64,000 nucleotides of DNA from Parastagonospora avenae f. sp. tritici 18332-5 (GCA_022559985.1 JAFJTR010000003.1:186001-250000); one strand, 5' to 3'; numbered from the stretch's first letter, positions 20,360-31,694 are shown. Program-made: numbers and translations. Notes: generated from the letters alone by a model not told the origin.

Positions 20360-21917
20360 ATGGCGTTGCGACTATCTTCGAAGCGGGTCTGTCTCGCATT
20401 GCGAGCTCCTCGCGTCAACCACGTGTCTACACGCTTCGCTTCAGCGGCGTCGGCCGCAGTCCAGGGCTCAAGTCTGCCACAAGATCTCAAAGACTCAATA
20501 GCCGTAAGAGAATGACAGGCTCTTTGCGAAGTCTAATGCTAACATAACCAAGCGCGATGCAACACTGGCTACCCCCGACCCGCATTCGAGTTCAAAGACC
20601 GCGGGTCTCGTGAACCAACAACTCCCGTACATGGTGCCGACATATGTCCGCCCACCACCGATGTTCGAGAAGGGCGAGGGGTGTTATATGTGGGACATTG
20701 AGAATCGAAAATACCTAGACTTCACTGCTGGTATTGCTGTCAATGCGCTTGGCCATTGCGACCCAGGAGTTGCGCAAGTCATAGGTGAACAGGTAAGATT
20801 TGAATCGAGGTGCTATGTACATCTCATGCTCACAAATGTCTAGGCGAAGCAACTCATGCACACCTCAAATCTCTATCACAACCCACATACTGGTCTGCTA
20901 TCGAAGCAGCTGATCCAGCTTACCCATGCAACTGGCGGCTTCGAAAGCGCGTCGAAGACCTTTATCTGCAACAGCGGATCCGAAGCCAATGAGGCTGCTA
21001 TAAAGTTTGCGCGCAAAGTCGGGAAGTCAATCTCTCCCAACAAGGACAAGCATGACTTCGTCTCATTCCACAACTCCTTCCATGGCCGTACCATGGGCAG
21101 TCTGAGTGCGACACCGAACCCAAAGTACCAGACACCATTCTCGCCAATGGTGCCAGGCTTCAAGTACGGGAAGTTCAATGACATCGATGCGATTAACGAT
21201 TTGGTCACAGAGTCGACTTGTGGAGTCATTATCGAGCCGATTCAGGGCGAGGGAGGTGTGAATGTTGCGACACCAGAGTTCCTCCTCGCGCTGCGAAAGC
21301 GATGCACAGAGGTTGGCGCTGTCTTGATCCACGACGAGATCCAGTGCGGTCTGGGTAGGACCGGAAAATTCTGGGCGCATGCTGGCTACCCCAAGGAGTG
21401 CCACCCGGATATTGTCACCACGGCAAAAGCACTTGGAAACGGCTTCCCCATTGGCGCAACCATTGTCAACGACTTTGTCTGTGATCACATCAAGACAGGT
21501 GACCACGGCACGACTTTCGGTGGAAACCCACTGGGTAGCCGTGTCGCATCGTACATCCTTTCTCGCCTGTCGGCTCCAGAAATCTTGGACTCGATACCCG
21601 CGAAGGAGGCAGCGTTCCGTAAGCACTTCGATGCGCTACGAAAGCGATTCTCATCCGAGATCAAAGAGGTCCGAGGCAAAGGTCTGATCCTAGGCCTTCA
21701 ACTCAACACTGATCCGACCCCCATCATCACCGCTGCTCGCGAGCGAGGACTGCTCGTCATCTCATGTGGAACAAACACATTGAGGTTCGTACCACCGCTG
21801 GTCATCACAGAAGCCGAGATCGAAGAGGGTATGCAAATTCTGGGCTCGGCAATGGAGAGTGTCTGGCGCAAAGGTGAAGATGTAGAAGGTACTCCAGGGC
21901 AGCAGGAGATGCAATAG
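20360..21917 (+). CDS. ARG8: Acetylornithine aminotransferase, mitochondrial
   Basis: Three exons (20360-20503, 20553-20792, 20844-21917) give 485 aa. A class III PLP aminotransferase of arginine biosynthesis, converting N-acetylglutamate semialdehyde to N-acetylornithine in mitochondria. Seen: MFEKGEGCYMWDIENRKYLD, ICNSGSEANEAAIKFAR, HNSFHGRTMGSL, EPIQGEGGV, LIHDEIQCGLGRTGKFWAH and the PLP lysine in TTAKALGNGFPIGA (about K323). The N-terminus (MALRLSSKRVCLALRAPRVN) is basic and acid-free, a mitochondrial presequence. The related ornithine aminotransferase is the alternative; GSEANEAAIKFARK and overall length fit the ArgD/Arg8 branch better. Confidence 0.93.
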
Positions 21918-22898
21918 CGGGTTTCCTGGCGTCTTTTTTTTCCTCTGAAGTTTAGCATGGCGTTTTGGGAAAGAATAGAACTGAGCTTGAAGCAATGAAT
22001 TGAGGTCATGCAATCTATCGGGGCTACACGCTGTTTCCGTTGTGCGAGACACACTGCGCGTGTTACCGGCGAGTCTGTGGCCGCGGGACATCGGCACCGC
22101 CACGAGGCCACAGATGTACAAGCGAAGCGCATCAGTGCTATAAATGTCCTCTGACGCCTTGTTTGATTGGCCAGGGTTTGCGGCGATGCAAAAGCAGGAG
22201 AGCTGCTGTGAAGAGCCATTTGACGCTAGGCTCGAAAACACCTAGTTTCCATGCTGCCACAGTGAAGCTCACTAAAGGGGCACAGTCTCGTGATTAGGCG
22301 CATTAATTTCCGACTTGGCGCATGCTTCATCTCGGCCCTACCATCGGATGCCTCTTTTGGAACCTTATTGAGCAAAATAACATGGAACTTTGGATTGGCC
22401 ATGATAATGTTTGTGGTTTCCTTGTGCTTTTCGCGACCCCATAACAAACCAGGCCAGGCTCGAGTACCTAGGTAGCTGCATTCGCAACAAGAACAGATCG
22501 TCGAAAAGTCTCCACGAAATACGAGGCTCTAGAAAACGTGCACTCGTAAAGAGAGCCGACGTCCGGCATTCATGCACCAGTGAGAAAAAGCTCATGCCGG
22601 ATGCAGCCGCGCGACTCGAAAACAGTGGGGCACGTACCCATGTCCGTAGCGCGAGCTAACGTTCAGCCTCAACGAAGACCCATGTGGGTTTCTCGTCGTG
22701 CGTGTTTGTATTATTGGGTCGCAGGGTGATGAGCATTGGTAAACGGAGGAATACGAACGGGAAGGGCTGCATATAAGAGTTTTGGATCTGCATTCTTGGG
22801 AATAAACATCACTGAAGCTTTTTCCTTCCTTGGCCTTGCTTACAACACTTCATTCGCTACTGGATTTATTCACTCGTTCTATACTCAACATAATCATA
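21918..22898. promoter_or_regulatory. Intergenic with TATA-like element before the chitin-binding gene
   Basis: About 1 kb without a supported gene. A CATATAAGAG sequence near 22769 lies about 130 bp before the ATG of the secreted chitin-binding protein and could be its TATA box. TACCTAGGTAG occurs near 22466. Confidence 0.4.
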
Positions 22899-23638
22899 AT
22901 GCGTTTCTCAATCTTCGCTACTCTTGCGCTCGTGTCCGGTGTGCTTGCAGGAAACTGCGGCCCGGCCAATGGTAATGCTAAGTGTGGCTCGAACGAGTGC
23001 TGTACGTATCAATGCCTTTTTGTACCAAGAATACGCCATATTAATTCTCTCTACAGGTAGCCAATACGGCTGGTGCGGAACCACCGTTGACCACTGCGAT
23101 AAATCAACTTGCCTAAAGTCCTTCTCCGACTCGCGCTCATCCTGTGGCGGCGCTACCCCAACCACTTTCAAGACCGTAACCAAGCAAGGCACATCACCCG
23201 CTCAGACCTTCCCCACCGCCGTCCCTGAGATCGACGTCTGCGGCCACGCACAGGGCGGCGTTACCTGCCCTGGTGCCGGTGCCAACGGGTACTTTTACCG
23301 CTGCTGCTCGTCTGCTGGACACTGTGGTATGTCACATGACTAGATCGCACTACTTATATACTAACATCAATACAGGACCCAAGAACGACATCCAAGACCA
23401 GAACTTGTACTGCGGCGACGGATGCCAGGCCGGCTTCGGAAAGTGCGATAAGCAGAACAAGCCCGCTGAGCCAACTGCGCAACGTGGCGTGTCTGGTGAG
23501 GGCGAGACGTGCGGACCCATTGTGAACAAACAGTGCGGAAACGGACTGTGTTGTTCTGGAAGCAACTTCTGCGGTAATGGAGAGGACTTTTGCGGCAAGG
23601 CGAACTGGTGCCAAAGCAAGTGGGGACGATGCAACTAA
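22899..23638 (+). CDS. Secreted chitin-binding (CBM18/hevein-like) protein
   Basis: Three exons (22899-23001, 23057-23326, 23376-23638) give 211 aa, starting with a signal peptide MRFSIFATLALVSGVLAG. The first hevein-type module follows at once (NCGPANGNAKCGSNECCSQY, with GWCGTTVDHC), restored by splicing intron 1. Two further Cys-rich stretches resemble the same fold (ETCGPIVNKQCGNGLCC, then SNFCGNGEDFCG at the C-terminus) with a Cys-rich linker segment between. CBM18 proteins bind chitin; secreted fungal ones can mask chitin or act at the cell wall, but the role here is inference. The gene sits at the edge of the transposon-bearing island. Confidence 0.85.
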
Positions 23639-24623
23639 GTGCTTGTATGAAGTAATAGGAACGAAGTGCGATGAAAAGTTGTCGATACTGGGAGGGAGGT
23701 AAAAAAGAGATGATGAAACGACTCAGACATGAATGAGAATAACGTAATCACCACCTACCACACAGTGGCCTATTTAATTTCATGGAACTCGTAATGAGTT
23801 ATGTGATTGAGTTCGAGCATGGAGGCGCCGCTGGGGAATCTCATCTGCACAAGAGCATGAATCCTGTGCTGTAAGAATGAAAGAAGACATTATGTACGCA
23901 CTGAAGTGTGAGTACCGAGTGCTCCAAGCAGCCTTTTGAAAAGACAGCAGCTAGAACTAGTATTCATCAATCCATACAACATAGCACCTCCGCGTCAACT
24001 GAATGTGTAAGCAGTTAGGAGCAGGAGATCAAGTATGATGTAAGGTGTATTGTGTTCTCATGACCGAGAGGTCTGTGATGAAGGCTTATATACATAGAGT
24101 GGTGGGCTGATTGGCTGGTGGCTAGTCCACGTGACCATACAAGGTACCCTGGGCTTACAGAATGACAAAGAAAATGGAGGTCTGTAACCTTGCAAATCCC
24201 GGGTTTGATTGCTACTCAACAAGTTGTTAATTTCACTACCTCAAAGTTCTCTAAAGTACATATGCTATTAGATTGTTTCTGTGCTGCGCAATGCCGGAAA
24301 CAATTTCATAGCGTGATATCTGCGCCTGAGTTCGTCGTCTAGCACGTCGATTGTTTACCGTTCTTTTGAGTAGTTTGCAGATAGTGCAGCGCGTCACAGA
24401 AGAGCGGTGCATCTGTGTTGACAACTTGAAGCGCAGTTGGTTCTAGGTGCCGTTGTTATAAAATATCGAAGTCTGGTCCGAGAGAGGTAAGTTACCTTCA
24501 GCTAGCGTGCTAATTACCTCTGGTTACCGCCGGTCGGTGGTACCGTGTTGGTCGGTGCGGCGCTCGGCCCTCACCACATTGAGCATTCAAAAGATGAGGC
24601 TGCAACAATACCAGCAATAGCTA
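23639..24623. other. Intergenic, left border of the accessory island
   Basis: Nearly 1 kb with no supported gene, AT-richer than the flanking genes, ending at the transposon. Confidence 0.4.
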
Positions 24624-24745
24624 TTATCACAAGATCTCTTAGTGATTTGGTAAACAAGGCCTTGCAATCAATTTGTACTACCTGAATTTTTGTGGAAGTT
24701 TCACGTTGCGGCCTCGTGACGTCACCTTTGGAGGTAGTGATGGAG
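24624..24745 (+). repeat. Left terminal inverted repeat of the pogo-like element
   Basis: Matches the reverse complement of 25768-25882 over about 115-120 bp with scattered differences; it includes GTAAACA, ATCAATTTGTACTA and CGTGACGTCACC. Confidence 0.8.
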
Positions 24746-24818
24746 AGCGCGCAATAGCTTGCCCAGCAGCTGCACCGCCACCAGGACGTTTCTGACGCTT
24801 GGATTTCGAGGACGCTGC

Positions 24819-25735
24819 TTATGAGGCCTTCCTATTACCCGATTGGGACTGTTGTAGAGCTTTATTGGTGTTGCGAGCTTCCTTTTGACGCTCACGTTCA
24901 GCTGCCTTTTCAGCTTTCTCCTTCTCCCTCTCCACCTTGAGTCTCTCTCGTTCTGTACGCCTGTCCTCTAGCTCAACTTGACGCTGGAGTTTGGCAGCCT
25001 CACGTGACTCTTTTTGATGAGCTTTTCTGAGCTTCTCATCCATCTCATCCTGAGCCCTGACCTTCTCCCTCGCACGTGCTTCTCTAAGCTTCCTGGGGGA
25101 CCAGAAGACAGCCCCACCATGGTACTCTTGACGCTGTTGAAGGTCAAGGACTTTGCCCTTACCCTTGTGCTTCTTCTTAGTGTGAAGGGCATCCCATAGT
25201 CCCTTGTTCCCTATCTCTAGAAGCTCATTTTGTACCTTAAGATAGTGGAAGGTTTGGGTGAGAGCGTTGCCCTCACTCTTCATACTTTCCTTCGCTGTAG
25301 CCATAGCAAAAGCTCGAAATTTCCTCCAATCAGCTGCCTGAAGCGCTGCAGAACTGCTGGGGTCGTCATGTCTATCAGGTGTTGACTCCTGGAACCTTTT
25401 AAGTACGACGTCGCGATCCTTTGGCCATATACCAGTAGCTATAAATGAAGCTACGATAGGTTTCCGGGTGAATGAGGAGGTAGTATAGCCAATGAGATCT
25501 TGTTCTCATAGCAATAATCAATAAAACCTATCTTCAGGTGACTCCCATAGCCATCAAGGATGAGGAGCCTGTACGCCCGACGAGCTCTCTGTTTGGTGTA
25601 GCGCTCAAACACCTGTTCAAGCCACGCTAAGCCTACCGGTATATTGTCGTTCGCTACAATTCGCCCAAAGTAGTAAGAGGAAAGCTTCACAAGCAACCTC
25701 AAAACAAGCGCCAGAACCGAGTGGTGGGCGAGCAA
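24819..25735 (-). pseudogene. Decayed DDE transposase (pogo family)
   Basis: Two minus-strand open pieces lie in order. 25451-25735 carries VGLAWLEQVFERYTKQ and the DDE_1 signature LLILDGYGSH with the family-typical ILPPHS. After a deletion and frame break, 24819-25304 carries the charged C-terminal tail typical of these transposases (WDALHTKKKHKGKGK, then a long Glu/Arg/Lys coiled-coil). Between them KPIVASFIATGIWPKDRDVV can be read in another frame, confirming the frameshift. The N-terminal DNA-binding HTH part is missing, so it cannot encode an active enzyme. Confidence 0.85.
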
Positions 25736-25767
25736 TCAGGTGCTGGAGTTCAGCCTGCGCCATCTCC

Positions 25768-25882
25768 TCCACCACCCAAGGTGACGTCACGTGGCGGTAA
25801 CGTCAAGCTTCCAAGTAAATTTAGATAGTACAAATTGATCGCAACGTCGTGTTTACTAAAACGCCAACAAATCTCACAATAA
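25768..25882 (-). repeat. Right terminal inverted repeat of the pogo-like element
   Basis: Inverted partner of the left end at 24624-24745, bounded outside by TA at 25883-25884. Confidence 0.8.
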
Positions 25883-26167
25883 TATCAGGTGGGTGTAGGG
25901 TTGCAGCCTCATTTTTGAGATGATCAATATGGTGTTCGCAGGGCGTTGCGCGAATCCGGGCGTTGCGCGCACGGACACGTTAGTGGGCGCGGGGTGCTGC
26001 TTGGCGTTACCGGTAATACGGTCCGTGACAATCGTACGCAGCAAACGTCCTTTGAAGGATAAGAACAAGCCCTCAACCGCACCACCCCATGCGGGACGGC
26101 GCTCATCAACAACTTCATCTCATTCAGTCTTATTCACCGGAAGTACTGGTGTGAGCACCCACGCAAG

Positions 26168-27175
26168 ATGAATCAGGATGCAAATGCACCCATGTGTCCC
26201 GATTGGATCTTTCTGAACAATGCGAACGTACAGTGAGTAAGCCACATTTGACTCAAAAGCATCAATCATTGACACTGAACCATAAGCGTTGCAAAGGATC
26301 GAGGCTGGTTCAAGACATTCACGCCATTCGCATCAACACTGGATGTCTCGCCTTTCGTTAGCGTGACAAATAAGCACCTTCCCGTGCTAGGAGTAGGCAC
26401 GGTTGAGATCCCAACAAAGCGCTCGCCCAACACTTCCGGTGTATCTTCGCACGGAACTCTCCTTCTCCATGACGTCTTGTACGTGCCTGACTGCCTCTGC
26501 AACTTCATCGGCTATCCCGTCATATCGGATGGATACGACGTAACAATTGGCTCTCGCCACACTGGCGCTAAATCTTGCGGTACTATAAAAGATGACCAGG
26601 GTAAGAACGTAGCCTACTTCGACCCCAAGAGCCCGCTGTTCGCCATCAAAGTGCGCCGTGCACCAGATGGGTCAGCTTTTGGTCCGCACGCGCTCAAAAA
26701 GGACGAGCTATACGTGCTCGGCTGCCGCTGGGAAGCCCCGGAGCAGCTCAAGTGGCACAACTTCAAAGTCGAGAATGGTCTGCCTATGCCGAAGCGAGTC
26801 GTCGCGCCGTACACGACCGAGGAAACCGCCTTTCTCAAGAAACACTACCAGTCTGAGTTCCACTTCCTCATGCAGCACGGGCTGAAAATGTTCAACGAGC
26901 AAGATCGCGAAGAAGGCCGTGGTATTCTGCGTGCCATTATGCGTGAGGATGAAGAGTCTGAGAATGAAGAGTCTGAGGATGAAGAGTCTGATGACGAGTG
27001 GGACCCCGAAGGCCATCAGGCAGACTACAACTTCACAGAGCGCCAGCTTGACTGGATAGAAAAGCACTATCGCAACTCGGAGCAGTTCATGCTATCCTAC
27101 GGACTCAAGTTCTACAATGACGAGGATCTTGAGGAGGCCAAGGCGGTTGTGGAGGCTATGATGGAGGATGACTAG
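26168..27175 (+). CDS. TNT1-94-like retroelement-derived protein, acidic, with duplicated C-terminal module
   Basis: Two exons (26168-26232, 26287-27175) give 317 aa; the splice joins NANVHVAKDRGWF. The first 110 residues resemble the beta-barrel/protease segment of TNT1-94-type Copia polyproteins (WIFLNNANVHVAKDRGWF, LLLHDVLYVPDCLCN), but the protease DSG triad is absent and no integrase or reverse transcriptase follows. The rest contains two copies of a roughly 47-residue module, FLKKHYQSEFHFLMQHGLKM and WIEKHYRNSEQFMLSYGLKF, joined by an acidic repeat (DEESENEESEDEESDDE). An ORF this intact beside dead transposons suggests a retained host gene. Function unknown; an old fragment kept open by chance is the alternative. 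Confidence 0.6.
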
Positions 27176-27475
27176 AGATACTGTGAAATGCTGTTCCAAT
27201 ATCTGCAGTGACGGGGACCGAGTCACAGGCAATAAAACTTCAACATGTGTCACTCCTTCTCTTATAAATCAATTCCCCTTGCTCCAAGGATGGCGATCCA
27301 GACAAGAGCACGTGGTCTGACTTGCTCGACTACCGCAATAATGACGTCGACTAGTCTCAAATCAATAAGTTAAAGTACCTCCGTTTCCACAATCTTGACA
27401 AATACTCAAAACGTTTACATTCTCGTCTAGGTTGACCACATTTTCACTCGCTCAAGCGTTCTGCATGAGATGGAC

Positions 27476-27572
27476 GGACACGATTCGATCTCAGTAGATT
27501 GGCTCGGCAGTGCAAGACCCCAGCCGCTCACTGCCTGCGCGGCTCCGCTCTCAATGGTCCTTTCACCGCCAA
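27476..27572 (+). repeat. Flanking repeat R5, copy a
   Basis: Aligns with 31695-31784 almost throughout: TAGATTGGCT, GGCAGTGCAAG, CCGCTCACTGCCTGCGCG and CGCCAA are shared. Copy b lacks 7 nt (ACCCCAG). Most differences are transitions. It lies upstream of the HET-domain gene. Confidence 0.8.
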
Positions 27573-27739
27573 ACAGCTCGATCCGCGGAACTCAGCTACT
27601 CTCATTCCCAGCCGCTAGTCTTTATGTCACCATTGCCAAAGTCAAACAAAAAGCAAAAGCAAATGAAGGTGTGCTCAAGCGATAGGGGATCTTGTTAAAC
27701 CAATCTTAGTCTACCTTCAATGGTGAAAAGCGAAGCACT

Positions 27740-28235
27740 CTACCTTTTGGACCAACACATTGGTGTCAACCTGTCGTGACAATGCATCACGCGGACTCAT
27801 GCCAGATGAATCAGCTCGCCAGCTTTGAGCTTTCCAGAAGCACTGCGTGAATGTGTTGCTACCTACCCATATTTCTCGACACTCTTCAATCCTTGGGTCA
27901 CTAACACAGCAGAAGGATCTATTGAAGTTTTCCGAGATTTTCAACGCATTTGCCAAAAACGTCCTCCCAGAAACTCTTGACCAGTGGGATAGCGACTCGA
28001 AGACGTTACCGCCGAGGCAGACTCGTACGAATTATGCCACAAAGCATGTGAAGTCGACACGAACTGCTTTCGGTTCTCGCGCCATGGCACTCAATGTGCT
28101 CTAGGGAACAGTATCCATCTTGGCAGCCCCAAAGAGAAGTAAGGCGGGGTATCATTCTGAAGTGGATGGTTAAGCAGAATCGAAGATGGGGCCGAAAATC
28201 ATGGCCCATGCAAGCCGAAGTATACTTGGTCTGTA
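27740..28235 (+). pseudogene. C-terminal remnant of a GT31 (fringe-like) glycosyltransferase with PAN-like domain
   Basis: A plus-strand frame reads FGPTHWCQPVVTMHHADSC, the typical late motif of fungal GT31 enzymes, followed by a stop. Further on, ELCHKACEVDTNCFRFSRHG and QCALGNSIHLGSP correspond to the Cys-rich PAN-like tail of that family, then SGWLSRIEDGAENHGPCKP. The pieces are interrupted by at least four in-frame stops and there is no N-terminal catalytic region. The match rests on remembered family motifs, not on a search. Confidence 0.6.
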
Positions 28236-28653
28236 AAGACTGCCTCGTTCATCATGGCTTTGGAGCTCTGTATACTGTTCATAGCTTTGATGGGAGTATT
28301 TGCGCTTATGCTTGACGCTCGCCATTTTGACTAACAGCAGCACACTACCACTATCGAAACATCAAAGCCATCCTAAAGCTCTCTAACGTGCGCACGCACC
28401 ATTGCGATATTAGTTATTGTTACACCACGAAAATTGGCGCCCACCCTGCCTGAACACGGGACAGGGTGAACGGTAGCCTGATTAGTAAGCTTACTATTGG
28501 CGCCCGCACTTTTATCTATCGTACAGACTCTCCCTCGCGCACATCGGTCTCTCAAACTTCAAATCCTAGCTTGGAGCAATCAATTCGCCTACCCTGTCGC
28601 TACACCATCTCCCTACTAAACAAGAGAGGCTACGTGTGCCCACGTAGCATGGA

Positions 28654-31421
28654 ATGATGTCAGAGACTGGCAAAACACTCGAGAAAGTGCGCAACACGCT
28701 GCAACCTCTGGTCGCGAAGAGCTGGACCGAAGGTGTTGCGCTTGCGACCAGCGTGCCTGAAAATGTTGCGAAGAGCGTGACTGAAAGTGTTGCCAACAGC
28801 GTGCCTGAAAACTTTGCGAAGAGCTTGACAGAAACTGTTGCCAACAGCGTGCCTGGAAACGTTGCGAAGAGCGTGACTGGAGGTGTTGCGAAGAGCTTGC
28901 CCGATAGTAGTGCGGTTCGCAAACCAAAAGAACTTCTCGAGGTACGTCAGATCACGTCTCCTGGGGTATGCGAAACACTAAAACACCGAAGAATATCTAC
29001 AGTGACACATACAAATACGAGCGTCTGCCCAGCTCAACTTGCATTCGTATTCTCAGAGTAGAAGCCGCGACTGCATCCGATCCTATCCATTGCACCATGC
29101 GAACAGTAGATTTGAACGATAAACCAGCGTTCGTGGCTTTATCTTACTCATGGAAACAAGACAAATCGTTGGCGTCATTGCACGCGATAGGTCACGAGCA
29201 CATCCTTCGCAACTCGACTTGGAAAGTGGCCCAAAACTTGAGAGCAATGATGGGCCAGCGAGATTACGTCAGTAGCAGAGAGCAAGAGGCCAAAAGCATG
29301 GAAATCTTTCGAAAGCTGTTCTCCGACAAGAGTCTCAAAGAATCGTGGATACCACAGACCATTTTCTGTGACGGAGCGGCGATAACTGTAGAAGAGAATC
29401 TATACATCGCTCTGCTTCACTTGAGGAAAAGCAGACCTGGAGACTATTGGATTGACGCTGTATGCATTAATCAAAAAGACGTAAAGGAGCGGAGCGCTCA
29501 GGTCCAGATCATGGGAAGAATCTATCATTCTGCGGTAGGCGTTGTCGTTTGGCTCGGTGATGTACCGGCGTTACTTGATGAAGGGGTGCAAAAGTTGTCC
29601 CAAAGGCTTGCCATGTATTCCGGATCATCACCCTCAAAATTCAGCGACGAAGATCTCGGTGGGATCGATACGTTGATCATCCAGCTGGCGATGGTCTGGC
29701 TATTGACCCGTCGTTGGTTCCGGCGGCTGTGGGTCGTGCAAGAATCATGCCTCGCACAGAAATTAGTGTTTGTCTTGGGTGATTATGATTTCAGTCCGGT
29801 AGCAATTTCCTGTATAATGAGATGGCTGGAGGAGTTATCTCCAGAGAAATGTTTCGCCTGGCTCGTTCCGCTTGTATTGCCCTGGACTCCGCAAATCAAA
29901 AGAATCCCGGCTATGTTGGCATCGAGCGACTTTTTCCAATCCGGTGGGCGATGGACGCTTCGAGATTGGCTTGATGCTACTACCGCGCGCAAAACGAAAG
30001 TTGCCCAAGATGTTGTGTTCGCGGATCTCGCACTTTTGGACGTCCAGAGTTTGGTAATTGATCAGGACCTACAGCTTCCGGAGGAACAGTCTGTGCTGCA
30101 CTCTCCGCACCCAAGACTCTGGCAAGTCTTGCATGCTGACTACGATGCCGAACTCCCATTTGTATTGCTCAATCTAGCAGCATGTATACTTTCGCACTGG
30201 GACTTCAATCTACTGTTCGCCTACACTCTGCGTTATCGGCCACCGCCTAACTCCGCCATTTCAGAGACGCCATTGTATTCACAAGCATCCTGGATACCTG
30301 ATCCAACGCGCTGGTCTTTACGAGAGTTGCAGCCAGGTTTCATGCTCAGCGATTTAAGGCGCCCCTTGTCAGTGTCAAAGGACTCAGGTGGCCCACGGCC
30401 GAGAATATCGGCCGACGGCACAACACTGTTCATGACTGCAGCGAGGTGGGATGAGATAAGTCACCATTACTCACCACCAGGGTTTACTGACAATCCCGAA
30501 CGGAGCTTGATTGATGGAGTCAATTGGATCTCTCGGTTGATCCCGCGGGTGTACGTTCCGACGGGAAAACCCGGCTTGCAAACCTTTGTCAACGTCGCCA
30601 TGTCAAAATATCGCATGAAACGAGAGCCAGTGGCAGAAACATTTGAATCGTTCTTGTATTCCAGGTTCTGTCAGTTTCTCGATTCCTGGCTACAGAGCAA
30701 ATTATCACCGGGCTCTCTCTTTGCTTTTCTGCATTCCGCTAAAGTTCTTGAGTGGTTCCCCTTCTTCGGCGTGAATGACGCTACGCCACCAAACGCCGAC
30801 CATTATGAGAAGGCGTCCATGACGTACGCAGAGTTAAGAAAGAGCCATCCAGATGTACCATGGCCTGAAAATGATCACAAGCTCCAGGCAACAAAGGGTA
30901 GCGATTCCAATAGTGAGCAACAGCCCGGATTATCCCAGCAGCTAGCGCAAACGACTAGATATCTGTTGGGGTTAAAAAACGACGCCGACAAACCTTCAAC
31001 TGAAAGTAGGGACTATTTCAAAGAAAAGGATCTTTTCGAATTCGACGTACTGAAGCACTACTGTGAGGATCTGACCATGCAAAGCATTTTCGTTACCAAG
31101 CAAGGCTACATTGGTATCGGGCCCAACGGGTTGCAAGACGGCGATTCTGTGTTCCTCATGGCTGACGGAAATGCGCCGTACATATTTGCCCACATCGACG
31201 ATGTTCTGCGACGACGAGCACGGGAACTTCGAAATCAACTCCACAGCAGAGCAGATCCAGTGTCGGAGAGCGATTTACGCGAAGAACTCGCAGATGTGGA
31301 AGGCGGGGTTGGAAAAAGGGATGGGTATCAGCTGGTGGGAGAAGCGTACATTGAAGGAGTGATGAATGGGGAGGTTGAGGATCAGGTGAGGGCCCAGATG
31401 GAGATGTATAGTTTTCTTTAG
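28654..31421 (+). CDS. HET-domain (heterokaryon incompatibility) protein with N-terminal 8-residue repeats
   Basis: Two exons (28654-28941, 28992-31421) give 905 aa; the intron has donor GTACGT and acceptor GAAG and keeps phase 0 (LLE-NIYSDTYKYERL). The HET domain (about residues 120-290) shows FVALSYSWKQD, FCDGAAITVEENLYIAL, DYWIDAVCINQKDVKERSAQ and VVVWLGDVP. HET proteins trigger cell death on non-self recognition after hyphal fusion. Residues about 33-80 are six 8-residue repeats. The rest of the protein has no recognised domain. No frame damage is seen, unlike the HET copy at 36-38 kb. The gene lies between repeats R5a and R3a in the accessory island. Confidence 0.88.
28750..28893 (+). 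repeat. Six 24-nt tandem repeats coding SVPENVAK/SVTESVAN units
   Basis: Units read SVPENVAK, SVTESVAN, SVPENFAK, SLTETVAN, SVPGNVAK, SVTGGVAK, so two unit types alternate (a 16-residue superrepeat). A diverged unit (SWTEGVAL) precedes and SLPD follows. The pattern has regularly spaced Val/Leu and could form an amphipathic rod. Confidence 0.9.
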
Positions 31422-31461
31422 TGTGATTGAATGTACGTTGTGAGTTCCAGGATAAGTATTA

Positions 31462-31510
31462 ACTCGCCCAAATCCGGCATAATGAAAGTCGGAAACATAC
31501 GAGAGCGGAG
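31462..31510 (+). repeat. Flanking repeat R3, copy a
   Basis: Starts ACTCGCCCAAATCCGGCA about 40 bp after the HET stop codon and is matched at 33087-33135, with AAACATAC and AGCGG also shared. Confidence 0.7.
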
Positions 31511-31694
31511 TTTCTTCAGTGGTCGCCCAACTGAGCGCGAATGGGAAGCCTCATTGTTCCTTGTCTGATCACCACAAAAGGACTTAAGACTGTTTGCGGG
31601 ATGCTGTGTTGTTGCCATACGCCAGAGGCTCAGCGGTTCTATAATCGGCGCTGTTGGCCAACGATTATGTTATTATGCTCGGCACGAGGTACAC

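Larger units (their letters stand above)
24624..25882 (-). mobile_element. Pogo/Fot1-like DNA transposon, internally deleted
   Basis: A 1259-bp element with imperfect terminal inverted repeats of about 115-120 bp. The left end TTATCACAAGATCTC corresponds to the inverted right end TTATTGTGAGATTTG, and further in both ends share ATCAATTTGTACTA and CGTGACGTCACCTT. The element is flanked by TA on both sides (24622-24623 and 25883-25884), the target duplication of Tc1/mariner-pogo elements. The interior holds a broken DDE transposase on the minus strand. At 1.26 kb it is shorter than intact pogo/Fot1 elements, so part of the transposase has been lost. Confidence 0.85.

Noticed and set aside
28433..28505. 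Repeated TTGGCGCCC and hairpin CACCCTG/CAGGGTG before the HET gene as a regulatory site
   Set aside because: The hairpin is short and the direct repeat occurs only twice; not enough to claim an operator.
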